A DNA stretch of 64,000 nucleotides from Armatimonadota bacterium. GTDB lineage: Bacteria; Armatimonadota; Zipacnadia; JAUWAU01. The notes below the pieces were generated by a model. The model was not told where the DNA came from, ran no database searches, and saw nothing but the letters and a program-made list of their open reading frames with translations. The stretch is taken from positions 186,001 to 250,000 of the forward strand of contig JAUWAU010000004.1 of the NCBI GenBank assembly GCA_030601885.1, written 5' to 3'. Of the stretch, positions 25,896-34,800 are shown piece after piece (positions within the stretch are counted from its first letter, which is position 1; each line of letters starts with the position of its first letter). A program made the position numbers and the translations under genes.

Positions 25896-25946
25896 GCTCC
25901 ACGGACGAAGGCTGCTTCGCGCGTGCTCGTCAGCCACGTCAAGCCC

Positions 25947-26711
25947 CTACTCACACACAAACCCAAACTGCCAACTCCGGTGCAGGCCGGCGGCGATGGT
26001 GACGAGGTGAAATGCGCGGCGGGCGAGCCAGCGAAGCAGGCTGCCCTCATAAGGCCGCGTCAGCGAGTGGTTCTCGGCGAACTCCGATATGACTTGGAAG
26101 CCGTGCTCGCGGAAGAGCTGCCGCCAACCGTCCCGGTCGCGGACGGTGTGGAGCGGCTGCGGGTCGGGCCAGAGGCGGAGGAAGGGCCAGCGCGCGTTGG
26201 GGACGGTGAAGAGCACTCGCCCTCCCGGCGCGAGCGCGCGGCGGATCTCGCCAAGGGCCGCTGAGGCGTCCGGGTAGTGCTCCAGGCTGCCGATGCAGCT
26301 CAGGCGGTCGAAGCTGTCGTCGGCAAAGGGTAGCCGCTGCGCATCGCCCGGCACGACGGCGAGCGGGCCATAGCGCTCCCGGCCAGCCATGAGTGCGGCC
26401 AGAGAGAAATCGAGTCCACGCGTGTGCGGCGTGATATCGGCGGCCGCGGCGAGCATCTGCATATCGCCGCAGGACAGGTCCAGGTAGCGCGAGTCGTGCC
26501 GAAGATCCAGTGCCGCCAGCCATTGGTCGATGAATCGCTGCATATACCGCTCGCGCGCGGCACGCCGGCGTCGCTCCTCGGGGGCGTAGTAGCGCTCGTC
26601 GTAGAAAGCCGCTCCGTCCTCTGTTTGATGCGATGCGCTCACGACATCCCGGTTCGTCGCGCTCGCGTGCCGCGCCTTCGTGATCGGCGGAAAGGAGTAA
26701 CGCCGTCTCAA
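25947..26711 (-). CDS. Class I SAM-dependent methyltransferase
   Basis: The product has up to 254 residues. Motif I is LDLSCGDMQMLAAAA with the acidic GLDFSLAALMAG after it, then GDAQRLPFADDSFDRLSCIGSLEHYPD and LAPGGRVLFTVPN, the pattern of Methyltransf_11 proteins. The motif is CGD rather than GxGxG, which is common in this subgroup. The substrate is unknown. As written it starts with TTG at 26711. There is no good ribosome site there; a GTG at 26642 is a plausible later start and still precedes the domain. It runs convergent to the ribbon-helix-helix gene and divergent from the DinB gene. Confidence 0.78.
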   Translation of the reverse strand: MRRRYSFPPITKARHASATNRDVVSASHQTEDGAAFYDERYYAPEERRRRAARERYMQRFIDQWLAALDLRHDSRYLDLSCGDMQMLAAAADITPHTRGLDFSLAALMAGRERYGPLAVVPGDAQRLPFADDSFDRLSCIGSLEHYPDASAALGEIRRALAPGGRVLFTVPNARWPFLRLWPDPQPLHTVRDRDGWRQLFREHGFQVISEFAENHSLTRPYEGSLLRWLARRAFHLVTIAAGLHRSWQFGFVCE

Positions 26712-26768
26712 CAGAATCTGCCGGGCACGAGTATGCGCTCAAAGTGGACCGCGAGACGGAGGCACACC

Positions 26769-27206
26769 ATGGAGCCTATGGATCTCGTTGATCGCGCATT
26801 TCAGAGGGCGCAGCACAACCTGGAGACAGCCCTCGGGGACTTCCCCGTGCAAGAGATGGCGAGCCGGCGGCCCGGCGGCGACGCCAAGTCCTTCGATCAG
26901 ATACTGCACCACCTGGTCGGATGCGACCTCTGGTTTCTGTCATGTGCAAAGATCGATACGGATGACGCGCCGGTGACTCGGGAGCAGATCGAGGCGGGCA
27001 GTGCCGAGGAACTCGTGGCCATGGCGCGGCGCCTGCGGGAGTACACGCTGCAGAAGATCCACGCCGCCGGCCCTGAGGCGCTCGCGGAGCGCCCCGAGAA
27101 GTACGACTATCCGACACGGCTCGACCTGTGGCTCTATGCTGCCGAGCACGAGTTCTGGCACGCCGGGCAGATTCAGGCGCTCCCGCTGCTCTTCGCTGGT
27201 GGCTAG
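26769..27206 (+). CDS. DinB-family metal-dependent protein
   Basis: The 145-residue four-helix-bundle protein starts at ATG 26769 with GGAGG 6 bases upstream. DinB/YfiT proteins bind a metal through three His residues. Here candidates are His in DQILHHLVGCD (~residue 46) and the EHEFWHAGQ segment near residue 120. Family members include thiol transferases using bacillithiol or mycothiol and many of unknown role. It diverges from the methyltransferase gene, so the two may share a control region of under 60 bases. Its 3' end converges with the GH115-like gene, which ends 20 bases away. Confidence 0.78.
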   Translation: MEPMDLVDRAFQRAQHNLETALGDFPVQEMASRRPGGDAKSFDQILHHLVGCDLWFLSCAKIDTDDAPVTREQIEAGSAEELVAMARRLREYTLQKIHAAGPEALAERPEKYDYPTRLDLWLYAAEHEFWHAGQIQALPLLFAGG

Positions 27207-27226
27207 CGCCTCGGGGCACCAAGCCA

Positions 27227-29269
27227 TTACCGGAACTGCGCGCGAGCGGTGCGCGTTTCCGCGAGGCGGTCAGCTACCCCGAACTTCTCATCGCCGGAGT
27301 ACCAGCCCTCGAACACGCCATGCTCGGCCTCGGCGAGGGCGCTGCGCATTGCTTCGGCGTGCTCCTCGGCCTCGGCGAACCATGATTCGCAGTCGGGGAA
27401 GGCCACCATGGCCCGTGCGAGGGCATTGAGCCACAGGTTGGCCGCCAGCATGAAGCGGGCCTGCACCCGCAGGTTGTCGTTGAAGAAGGTGCGTCCCTGC
27501 GTGGGCAGCTTCTCGACGAGCGAATCACAGGCCGACGTGATGCTGCGCAGCTTTCGGGCGGAGGCCTCCGTACCCTTGATGACGGCTTCGAGCTGCGTCT
27601 CGGTGCCGGAGTCGGCGGGCACAATGCGGTACCAACCCATGCCGCGGTCGTCGAGTGCGTTGGCCTCGAACTGACGCCTTCGGAGCGCTCGAAGCAGATC
27701 TCTGCCCGCGCGAGCTATGCGCTGGTCGTGGAAGATATACTGCCGCTCGAAGCCCTCGATGTCCGGTCGCTTTTGCTGCCAGTACGAGTTGAAGAAGTCC
27801 CGATACAGTGCGGCCAGTTCCTGCCCCTGCTCCTGCCCGAAGTACCGCGCGCAGAAGGTCTGCACGAACCGGTCGGCGTCGAAGCCGTCGAAGTCCCACA
27901 TCATCGCCGCGTTCGCGGATAGGCCGAGAACGAACTCACGGATGTTGCCGGCATTGAGCACCGAGAAGGTAAGCGGTCCTGGTCCGGCATCTTCGACCAT
28001 GCGGAAGTTGCGCGCCATCTTCCAGGGGCCCTCGCCCTGGGCGAGATGGGAGCCGGTTGAGGTGAACTGCAGGTTCATGTAGTAGCCGATCTGCCGGTCG
28101 GCGGGCGGCGCGTAGCCACGCAGGTCGGCGGCGGGGAAGTGGTCGCGGCGGGCCGAGCAGAAGTTCCAGATCAGATTCGGCGCGTCGGGTGGGCGCAGCA
28201 GGCCTGCAGCGAAGTAGTCCGAGCACTCGTTGTACAGCACCGTGCGCATCGTCGCCTGCGGGCCGACGAGGCGATTCACGAGGGCCACCTGCCGGTCCAT
28301 CATGTCGCGGATCACGGCCGCACGCTCGGCGTCGTTCTGCGGCGCGTCGGGCACGTCCTCCCAGAAGCCCATGTCCCGGTGCGCGCGGAAGCCGATGGAC
28401 CAGATCATCTCGAGCCGCTCCCGCTGCGCCAGCTCGATGTGGTACGTCCAGAACTCCTCGAGCTTCCCGGGGTCGCGGCACGAGATCGGCGGCGGCTCCG
28501 TGTTGCGCACCGTCCGCCAGTACTCATCCCACCAACCCAGCCCGCTGCCGAGGGAACGATTGTGTGTGGTCGTGACGGCGATGCCGCGAGCCCGCGCCAT
28601 CCGCGCCAGCCGCAGTTCCGTGCTCGTGGTCGGGTAGTCCCTGATCGTGCCGACGTCGATGACGTTGAGCTTCAGCCGCAGCATGGTCTCGAGCATGGCC
28701 TCGTAACGCTTCTGGATGGACCCGGCGGCGTATGGCCATCCCCTCAGCAGGTCCTGGTCGTTAGGGAACCACGCCCGCCACGGCACGTGGGGCGAGCCGA
28801 AGCGCAGGTTGGTCCCCTTCGGTACTACCACCGCCTCGACTCGTCGCGGCTCCCACGAGGCCCAGAACCAGAGCGGCGGGACGTCGAGGAAACGGTTGCA
28901 GAAGGTGTAGATGGCGTAGATGGTGCCGCGCGCATCGGCTCCCTGCAGGACAACGCGTCCAGAGCCCCCGTCGTCGCGCAGCGTCACGGCATGTGCCTCG
29001 AGCCCCCTGACCGACGGGTCGCGGAATCGAGCGGTTTCAGGGTCGCTGCACGTGACCACAATTGCGGGCTCGCGGCCGAGAGCCGAAGCACTCGTCACAA
29101 AGGGAGTGTCTCTGCCAAAGGCCTTCGCGAGGTCGCGCCGCAGGTCCTCGACGGCTCGGTGTATCGGCTGGGGCTCCGCATCACCCACGAGAAGAGGCGC
29201 ATCGGGCCCCAGCTTGACGTCGTCAGCAGGACCTCCCAGAGCGGCGAGAGTTGCCATTGCGATCAGCAC
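27227..29269 (-). CDS. GH115-like secreted glycoside hydrolase
   Basis: The 680-residue product reads like the GH115 alpha-glucuronidase family. The N-terminal domain has ILQGADARGTIYAIYTF-type sequence (here VLQGADARGTIYAIYTFCNR) and PPLWFWASWEPRR. The barrel has GFRAHRDMGFWEDVPD and the metal/acid region YNECSDYFAAG, with AANAAMMWDFDGF-like sequence further on. GH115 enzymes remove 4-O-methyl-glucuronic acid from xylan. The start is GTG at 29269, followed by a short hydrophobic stretch (MLIAMATLAALGG) that could be the end of a signal peptide; the frame is open upstream with Arg-rich codons, so the true start may be earlier. At 680 residues it is shorter than many GH115 proteins because the C-terminal domain is small or missing. 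Confidence 0.72.
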   Translation of the reverse strand: MLIAMATLAALGGPADDVKLGPDAPLLVGDAEPQPIHRAVEDLRRDLAKAFGRDTPFVTSASALGREPAIVVTCSDPETARFRDPSVRGLEAHAVTLRDDGGSGRVVLQGADARGTIYAIYTFCNRFLDVPPLWFWASWEPRRVEAVVVPKGTNLRFGSPHVPWRAWFPNDQDLLRGWPYAAGSIQKRYEAMLETMLRLKLNVIDVGTIRDYPTTSTELRLARMARARGIAVTTTHNRSLGSGLGWWDEYWRTVRNTEPPPISCRDPGKLEEFWTYHIELAQRERLEMIWSIGFRAHRDMGFWEDVPDAPQNDAERAAVIRDMMDRQVALVNRLVGPQATMRTVLYNECSDYFAAGLLRPPDAPNLIWNFCSARRDHFPAADLRGYAPPADRQIGYYMNLQFTSTGSHLAQGEGPWKMARNFRMVEDAGPGPLTFSVLNAGNIREFVLGLSANAAMMWDFDGFDADRFVQTFCARYFGQEQGQELAALYRDFFNSYWQQKRPDIEGFERQYIFHDQRIARAGRDLLRALRRRQFEANALDDRGMGWYRIVPADSGTETQLEAVIKGTEASARKLRSITSACDSLVEKLPTQGRTFFNDNLRVQARFMLAANLWLNALARAMVAFPDCESWFAEAEEHAEAMRSALAEAEHGVFEGWYSGDEKFGVADRLAETRTARAQFR

Positions 29270-29395
29270 TGTGCTTACTCCCGGGTGCGTGCACGACCGA
29301 CGCGCGCGACCACCATCGTGAACGGCTGCATTTGCATCTGGCGGCGACCGAAGGCCGTCCCGATGCTCGTCCCTGCTTCCCGGACAAAATGCGGG

Positions 29396-30556
29396 CTAGT
29401 GATGAAACAGCCTCAGCCCCGAGAAGGCCATGACCATGCCACGCTCGTTGGCGGCGGCAATGACATCGTCGTCGCGGATGGAGCCGCCGGGCTGCACCAC
29501 GTAGGTAACGCCGCTGCGGGCGGCGCGGTCAAGGTTGTCGCGGAAGGGGACGAAGCCGTCGGAGCTGAGCGAGGCGCCGGTGCGGGAATCGAGCCACTCG
29601 CGCTTCTCGGCCTCGGAGAGCGGGGCGGGCGCCTCCTCGAGGGTCTCCATCTCCGCCGGGACGAGCTCGTCAATGAGGTAGTCGTGAATGGCGTTGTTCA
29701 CGTCCGGCCGCCTGGCACCCTCTTTGAACTTCAACTCCAGCACGCGCGGGTGCTGCCGCAGGTGCCAGATGTCGGCCTTGGACGCCGCCAGCCGCGTGCA
29801 CAGGATGCGCGACTGCTGCCCGGCTCCGACGCCGATGGTCTGCCCCCTGTGGGCGAGGCATATTGAGTTCGACGGCGTGTACTTCAGCGCAATGCTGGCG
29901 ACGAGCAGGTCACGCGCGGCGTCCGGCGGGATGTCCCTCTTCTCGGTCACCACGTTCTCCAGAATGCCCGCGTCGATGCGCGCGTCGTTGCGCTCTTGCT
30001 CCATCGTGATGCCGAAGACGTCCCGCTTCTCGATGGCCACCGGTTCGAAGTCCGGGTCGATCTCGAGGATCAGATAGCCGCCCTGCTTCTTCCCGCGCAG
30101 GATTTCGAGGGCTGCCGGCTCATATCCGGGGGCGATGATGCCGTCCGACACCTCGCGCTGCAGCACGGTCGCCGTCGAGACGTCCGCCGGGTCGCTGAGT
30201 GCGACGAAGTCGCCGTAGGAGGCCACCCGGTCGGTGCCTCGGGCGCGGGCATACGCGGTGGCGAGGGGCGAAAGCTCGAGGTCGTCAACCATGCAGGCGC
30301 GCGCCGTCTCGGGACTCATGGGAGCGGCAACCGCGGCGCCGGAGGGGCAAACGTGCTTAAAGGACGCAGCCGCCGGCAGGTCGAGAGCCGCCTTCAGCTC
30401 GCGCACGAGCTGCCACGAGTTGAGGGCGTCGAGCAGGTTGATGAAGCCGGGCGCCCCGTTGAGCACCTGCAGCGGCATCTCGCCCTCGATGTACGCGCGC
30501 GCTGCGCCCTGATGCGGATTGCAGCCGTAGCGGAGTTTGATCTCGCTATTGCTCAT
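29396..30556 (-). CDS. purH: Stand-alone AICAR transformylase
   Basis: The 386-residue enzyme should formylate AICAR to FAICAR using 10-formyl-tetrahydrofolate, the ninth step of IMP synthesis. It lacks the N-terminal IMP cyclohydrolase (MGS-like) domain of usual bacterial PurH. The active-site region is SFKHVCPSGAAVAAP, followed by ARARGTDRVASYGDFVALSD, SDGIIAPGYEPAALEIL, GQTIGVGAGQQSR, SSDGFVPFRDN and the end GLRLFHH. These blocks are closer to what I recall of the C-terminal half of animal ATIC than to E. coli PurH. ATG 30556 has AAGGAG 8 bases upstream; longer in-frame starts lack a site. It diverges from the ThDP enzyme pair. A separate cyclohydrolase must exist elsewhere. Confidence 0.88.
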   Translation of the reverse strand: MSNSEIKLRYGCNPHQGAARAYIEGEMPLQVLNGAPGFINLLDALNSWQLVRELKAALDLPAAASFKHVCPSGAAVAAPMSPETARACMVDDLELSPLATAYARARGTDRVASYGDFVALSDPADVSTATVLQREVSDGIIAPGYEPAALEILRGKKQGGYLILEIDPDFEPVAIEKRDVFGITMEQERNDARIDAGILENVVTEKRDIPPDAARDLLVASIALKYTPSNSICLAHRGQTIGVGAGQQSRILCTRLAASKADIWHLRQHPRVLELKFKEGARRPDVNNAIHDYLIDELVPAEMETLEEAPAPLSEAEKREWLDSRTGASLSSDGFVPFRDNLDRAARSGVTYVVQPGGSIRDDDVIAAANERGMVMAFSGLRLFHH

Positions 30557-30711
30557 GCCTGGATCTCCTTGTGCGATACGTGTGGCGCAGGCGCTGCTCT
30601 GCGGGGCAGTTCGGGGGAGCCCGCCCGGTCTCCTTCCGGCGACACGACGCGACAGTTTGCACTGAGGAGAGGTGAACACCGTACGCAGTACGAACCGGCA
30701 CCTCGAGCGAG

Positions 30712-31197
30712 ATGATGAACTGCGAAGGCCTTGTGGAGGCCCTGAGCGACGCCGAGATCACGCACGTCGTCTGGCTGCCTGATAGTGAGACGGGCGCTCT
30801 GGAGGAGTTGCTCGACGGCCACCCGAGCATCCGGCTCGTGCGCGTATGCCGCGAGGGGGAAGCGATGGCGATAGCGGCCGGTCTGACCATCGGCGGCGCG
30901 CGGCCGGCTGTGGTGATACAGAGCACGGGGTTTTTCGAGGCCGGCGATGCGCTCCGGAATGTGGCGCACGACTGCGGGCTCTCGCTGCTCCTTCTGATCG
31001 GCTATCGCGGCTACAGCCAGCATCCCGAGCCCGACAAGAGGGCCGATTCAGCGGGACGTGTGCTGGAGCCGACGCTGGAGGCCTGGCGCATTCCGTACGA
31101 GATTCTGGAGGAGGGATCCGAGGCGACCGCAGTCCCTCGCGCGGCTCAGACAGTGCAGGCCGGAGAAGGGACGCGGGCTCTTCTGCTGCCGGAATAA
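30712..31197 (+). CDS. ThDP-dependent decarboxylase, alpha (Pyr-domain) subunit
   Basis: The 161-residue protein carries the pyrimidine-binding domain of ThDP enzymes: VVWLPDSETGALEELL, then CREGEAMAIAAGLTIGG, where the Glu activates the cofactor, and PAVVIQSTGFFEAGDALRN. Separate small alpha and beta subunits are the form known for sulfopyruvate decarboxylase (ComD/ComE) and resemble the fused phosphonopyruvate decarboxylase. The beta subunit follows 11 bases later. The keto acid substrate is unknown; no coenzyme M or phosphonate genes are visible nearby. Two consecutive ATGs at 30712 and 30715 could both serve. It diverges from purH. Confidence 0.8.
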   Translation: MMNCEGLVEALSDAEITHVVWLPDSETGALEELLDGHPSIRLVRVCREGEAMAIAAGLTIGGARPAVVIQSTGFFEAGDALRNVAHDCGLSLLLLIGYRGYSQHPEPDKRADSAGRVLEPTLEAWRIPYEILEEGSEATAVPRAAQTVQAGEGTRALLLPE

Positions 31198-31208
31198 GGG
31201 GCGGACAC

Positions 31209-31781
31209 ATGCGTACTTCAGATGCCCTCGAAGTGCTGGTGAAGCAGCGCGGGGAGGTCGTCGTGGTGGCCGCGATGTCGGCGGCGTACGAGTGGGCGCG
31301 GATATCAGATCACCCGCTGGACCTCATTTACATACCGAGCGCCATGGCGCACGCGCCGGGCATCGCTCTGGGCCTCGCGCTGGCGCAGCCGGAGCGGCGG
31401 ATCATTGTGCTGAACGGCGATGGCTGCATGCTGATGGACCTCGGCGTCCTGGCGACCATCATCGAGGCCGGGGCGAGGAACCTCGTTCTCATCGTCCTGG
31501 AGAACGGCACCTACGCGGTCACCGGGGGGCAGAGCATCCCCGGTCGCGGCCGTACGGACTTCCCGGCCCTGGCCCGGGCGGCCGGGTTTCCGCGGGTGCA
31601 GGCCTTCGACGATGTGACCTCCTTCGATGAGGCCCTGCCGGCTCTCCTCGACGCCACCGGGCCCACCTTCGTGAACCTCAGCGTCGAGCCAGAAGCCGCC
31701 GGCCCGGCACCCTCGCTGTTGCCGATGCCCGAGCGGATAGAAACACTGCGGGCGGAGTTGGCCGGGCGGGCGTCGGCGTAG
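31209..31781 (+). CDS. ThDP-dependent decarboxylase, beta (PP-domain) subunit
   Basis: The 190-residue protein has the diphosphate-binding domain of ThDP enzymes: GDGCMLMDLGVLATII followed by the Asn of VLENGTYAVTGGQ, the GDG...N Mg/ThDP motif. The N-terminal part (RTSDALEVLVKQRGEVVVV) and MAHAPGIALGLALAQPERR match ComE-like and phosphonopyruvate decarboxylase C-terminal halves. It begins with ATG 31209 after a GGGGCGG site and should form a heteromer with the 30712 product. As with the partner, sulfopyruvate decarboxylase is the closest named type, but the reaction is not proved by sequence. Confidence 0.82.
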   Translation: MRTSDALEVLVKQRGEVVVVAAMSAAYEWARISDHPLDLIYIPSAMAHAPGIALGLALAQPERRIIVLNGDGCMLMDLGVLATIIEAGARNLVLIVLENGTYAVTGGQSIPGRGRTDFPALARAAGFPRVQAFDDVTSFDEALPALLDATGPTFVNLSVEPEAAGPAPSLLPMPERIETLRAELAGRASA

Positions 31782-31821
31782 GCGGCCTGCGATGGTGACT
31801 CACTCCGTCCTCAGTCTCCAC

Positions 31822-34800
31822 TTACCGCCCGCCAGCCCTCGCTATCTCCAACGCCAGCGCTCCGAACGCCGGCAGCTCTATGGGCATGGTGAACTTCGCG
31901 TCGTGCACCGAGGGCGGCGCGGTGCCATCTTCCGCGCGGGCTTGCACGGTGACGCGACGCGCGGCAGGAAAGCCGTAGTCCGTCCCGTCGAAGCGCAGCA
32001 TCGCAGACAGCGGCCCATCGGTCACGTTCACGAAGATCAAGGCCACGCGGCCGTCTCGGGCCCGCCATGCGCCGCGCTGGATTGCGCTGTCCGTGACAAG
32101 CCACTCGTCGCGCCAGGCCCAGTCCGCGGTGACCTCGGGGATATCGCCCTCGAGCGCCGGCGGGCGCGCCATCTCGCCCCACGACAGGTAGCGCAACAGC
32201 GCATATCGCAGGCGCGCCATCCGGCGGAAGAATGGCCCGTTGACCTCATCCTGGATGATGTTCGCGTTGATCCAGCCGATCTGCTCGCCGAACACCAGCG
32301 ACTGGGCCGCCTTCATCCGATATGCGAGCTTGTCCTTACCTCTGTAGGCGCGCGAGAAGAGCTGCACGTTGCCCCCGTACACGGCGGCGAACAGCGGGAT
32401 CTGGCCCTGGTTCTGAAAATGCCACGTCAGGAAGCCATCCACCCACCGGCAATACGACTCAGCATTGCACTCGCTGGTTATCATCTTCCCCGGCGGCAGG
32501 CGCCGCTGCAGCGACGAGAGCATGGGCCAGTAGCCGTCCGCCGTCCACCAGTGCCCGCCGCCGAGCGGATGCCCGTGCGATGAGTCGAAGCACAGCCTGG
32601 GAGCGGCGGCCGCAATCTGGTCTATGTAGACCCCATCCACGCCGCACTCCGGCCCCACCAGCCTGAGCACTATCTCCTGCACCTTCTCCTGCCATAGCCG
32701 GGTCGCCGGGCACATGGGCACCAGCTTCTCGCCCGAGCCATACACCTCCACGTAGTGGTCGCCCTTTTCGTTCTTTGCCGCGTACCGTATGGCCATATTC
32801 TCGAAGTCGTCCAGGTCGCTGTCCCAGAGGCGCCCGTTGATGTAGGGCATCACGCGCACTCCTGCCGCCTGCAGCTCGCGGACCGCCGCCGCGAAGCCCT
32901 GCTTGGTCGGGAAATAGTGGGGGTAATCGTTGTCGAACGGGATCTGGTGCCAACTATACCAGTGCACCGCCGTGGGCACACCCATGTACCGGGCGAAGTC
33001 CTTCATCGGCCCGACGACGTTCTTCGGCTCGCCGCTCATCAACCCCCAGATGGCTATCTCTGCCATCCACCGGGGCGTGTCGGGTCGGCCCCCGGCGTTC
33101 GCCCTCGGCCACCACTTGGCCTTCCTCGACGCCCACCGCTTGTAGATCCGCGCGGCGTCGAACCAGTCCCCGCCAAAAGCGGCCAGCACTGCCTCGCCGG
33201 GATGCTCAAAATCGCTGCCGGCGACGCCCATGTCCGCATTGGGCCAATCGAAAGCCAGGTCCAGCGCGCTTCTGCCGCTTGCCGCTCGGCAGTGAATCTC
33301 CTTGGTGCTCGCCAGCGGGTCATGAAAGCCCACGTACAAGCCGCCGTCGGCATCGTAGTGGCACATGAACTGCATGGTGACCCGGCCGCTGGGATACGTA
33401 CCACGGAAATCCGGCGGCCTCAGCAGGGGCGCCCGCAGCAAGCGGCCCGAAGCGTTCGGGGTCACCAGATAATCGTCGGCAGCCGACTCACCTAACCTCC
33501 CGACGACGACCTGCGGAAAGCGGACCCGCCGAATGCCCCAGTCTGCTGACGGGTTGTCGATGCGCAACCGCCACGCCGACTGCTTCCCGCGAAGCCCCAC
33601 CTGACAATGCGCCGACAGCCCGGCAAGCCGCTTATCCTCCGGCTCCGACCACTCGATCTCCAGACCTGGGCGTGCGCCACCTATCCTCTGCCTGCCGATC
33701 CTCTGTCGGCCCCAGCCGCTCGCGGCATCTATCACGGCCCGGTTGCCGTCAGCATCGCCCAGCTCCGTGCTGAACAGCGGCACTTCGGAGTTCAGCGGCA
33801 GCAGCTCCCGCTCGGCGGCGAAGTCGAACAGGCTTGTCAGCCGTACGCCTTTCCCGGCGGCAGCGGCCACGCCGATGCCTATCTCCCCGTTGTCCACCAG
33901 AGCAATCTCGCCGCCCTCCCGCAGCCGCGACTCTATCTGCCGCAAAGGGTCACGTCGAGTCCGTCCGGCGGACCCGTCCAGGTGCGCCAGCAGGTCGTCA
34001 ATCGCGTGCAACCCGTCTCGCAGCCGTCCCTGACCGTGTGCCAGTCGCTCTGCCAGGGAGGCGGCCCATGCGTACCGACCGCGCTGCGCCCCGCGCGGAA
34101 GCGCCTTTATCGCCGTCTGCAGCCGGTTCAGTGCCCGCAGCAGCGGCTGCACGGTCACTACCGCGTCCACGCCAAGCCCCGGCGCGTCGGCCAGCTCATC
34201 TATGGCCCTGATGGCGCCCGGCGCGCCGCTCAGGTACATCCAGGCCGACAACTCCCGCTGTGTACCCTCCCATCCGACCCAGGGGCCGTGCACGTATGTG
34301 CCATACGCCGCTCGCCCGTCGTGTATCCGCACCGGCCCGCAGCCCAATAGGCCCAGCACGTTCGGCCCGTCGAGGACCGCTCCCCACGATCCGCCGGTAT
34401 GCGTGTTGCCCTCAGCTACCAGATCCGCCGCCGCGTCCGGGTCGTCTGCCGCCCACCGGGTGAAGCTCTCATCGGGGAAGTTCACTTCGAGCAGATGCAG
34501 CTCTTTCCACGGGAAGGGCTCGGCCTGTCGCATCTCCGCCTTGACCATTACTACCGGCGATCCCGCGTAGTAGCTGAACTCGTAGGTCGCCTGTGGATTG
34601 GCAGCCGGCGCCCCGTTCTGGCCAACATACCTCAGCCCGAGCCGCACTGCCGCTCGTACCGGTCCTCTGCTGTCCACCTCCAGTCCGGCCTCCGTATCGT
34701 TTCGCAGCCAGAAGCTTCCCAGTTCCGTGTCGTGGACTCTGTCGTTGATAGCGAAGCCGTCGAAGAGCTTGCCGGTGTGCCGGAAGACGATGCGGGAGGG

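Noticed and set aside
25896..25946. A VapC-type toxin start after the ribbon-helix-helix gene
   Set aside because: GTG-CTC-GTC-AGC could suggest MLVD-type starts, but the acidic residue and the following pattern are absent and the frame runs into the opposite-strand methyltransferase gene.
28139..29866. A 575-codon plus-strand open frame across the GH115-like and purH genes
   Set aside because: It spans two real minus-strand genes and the gap between them and has antisense-type composition.
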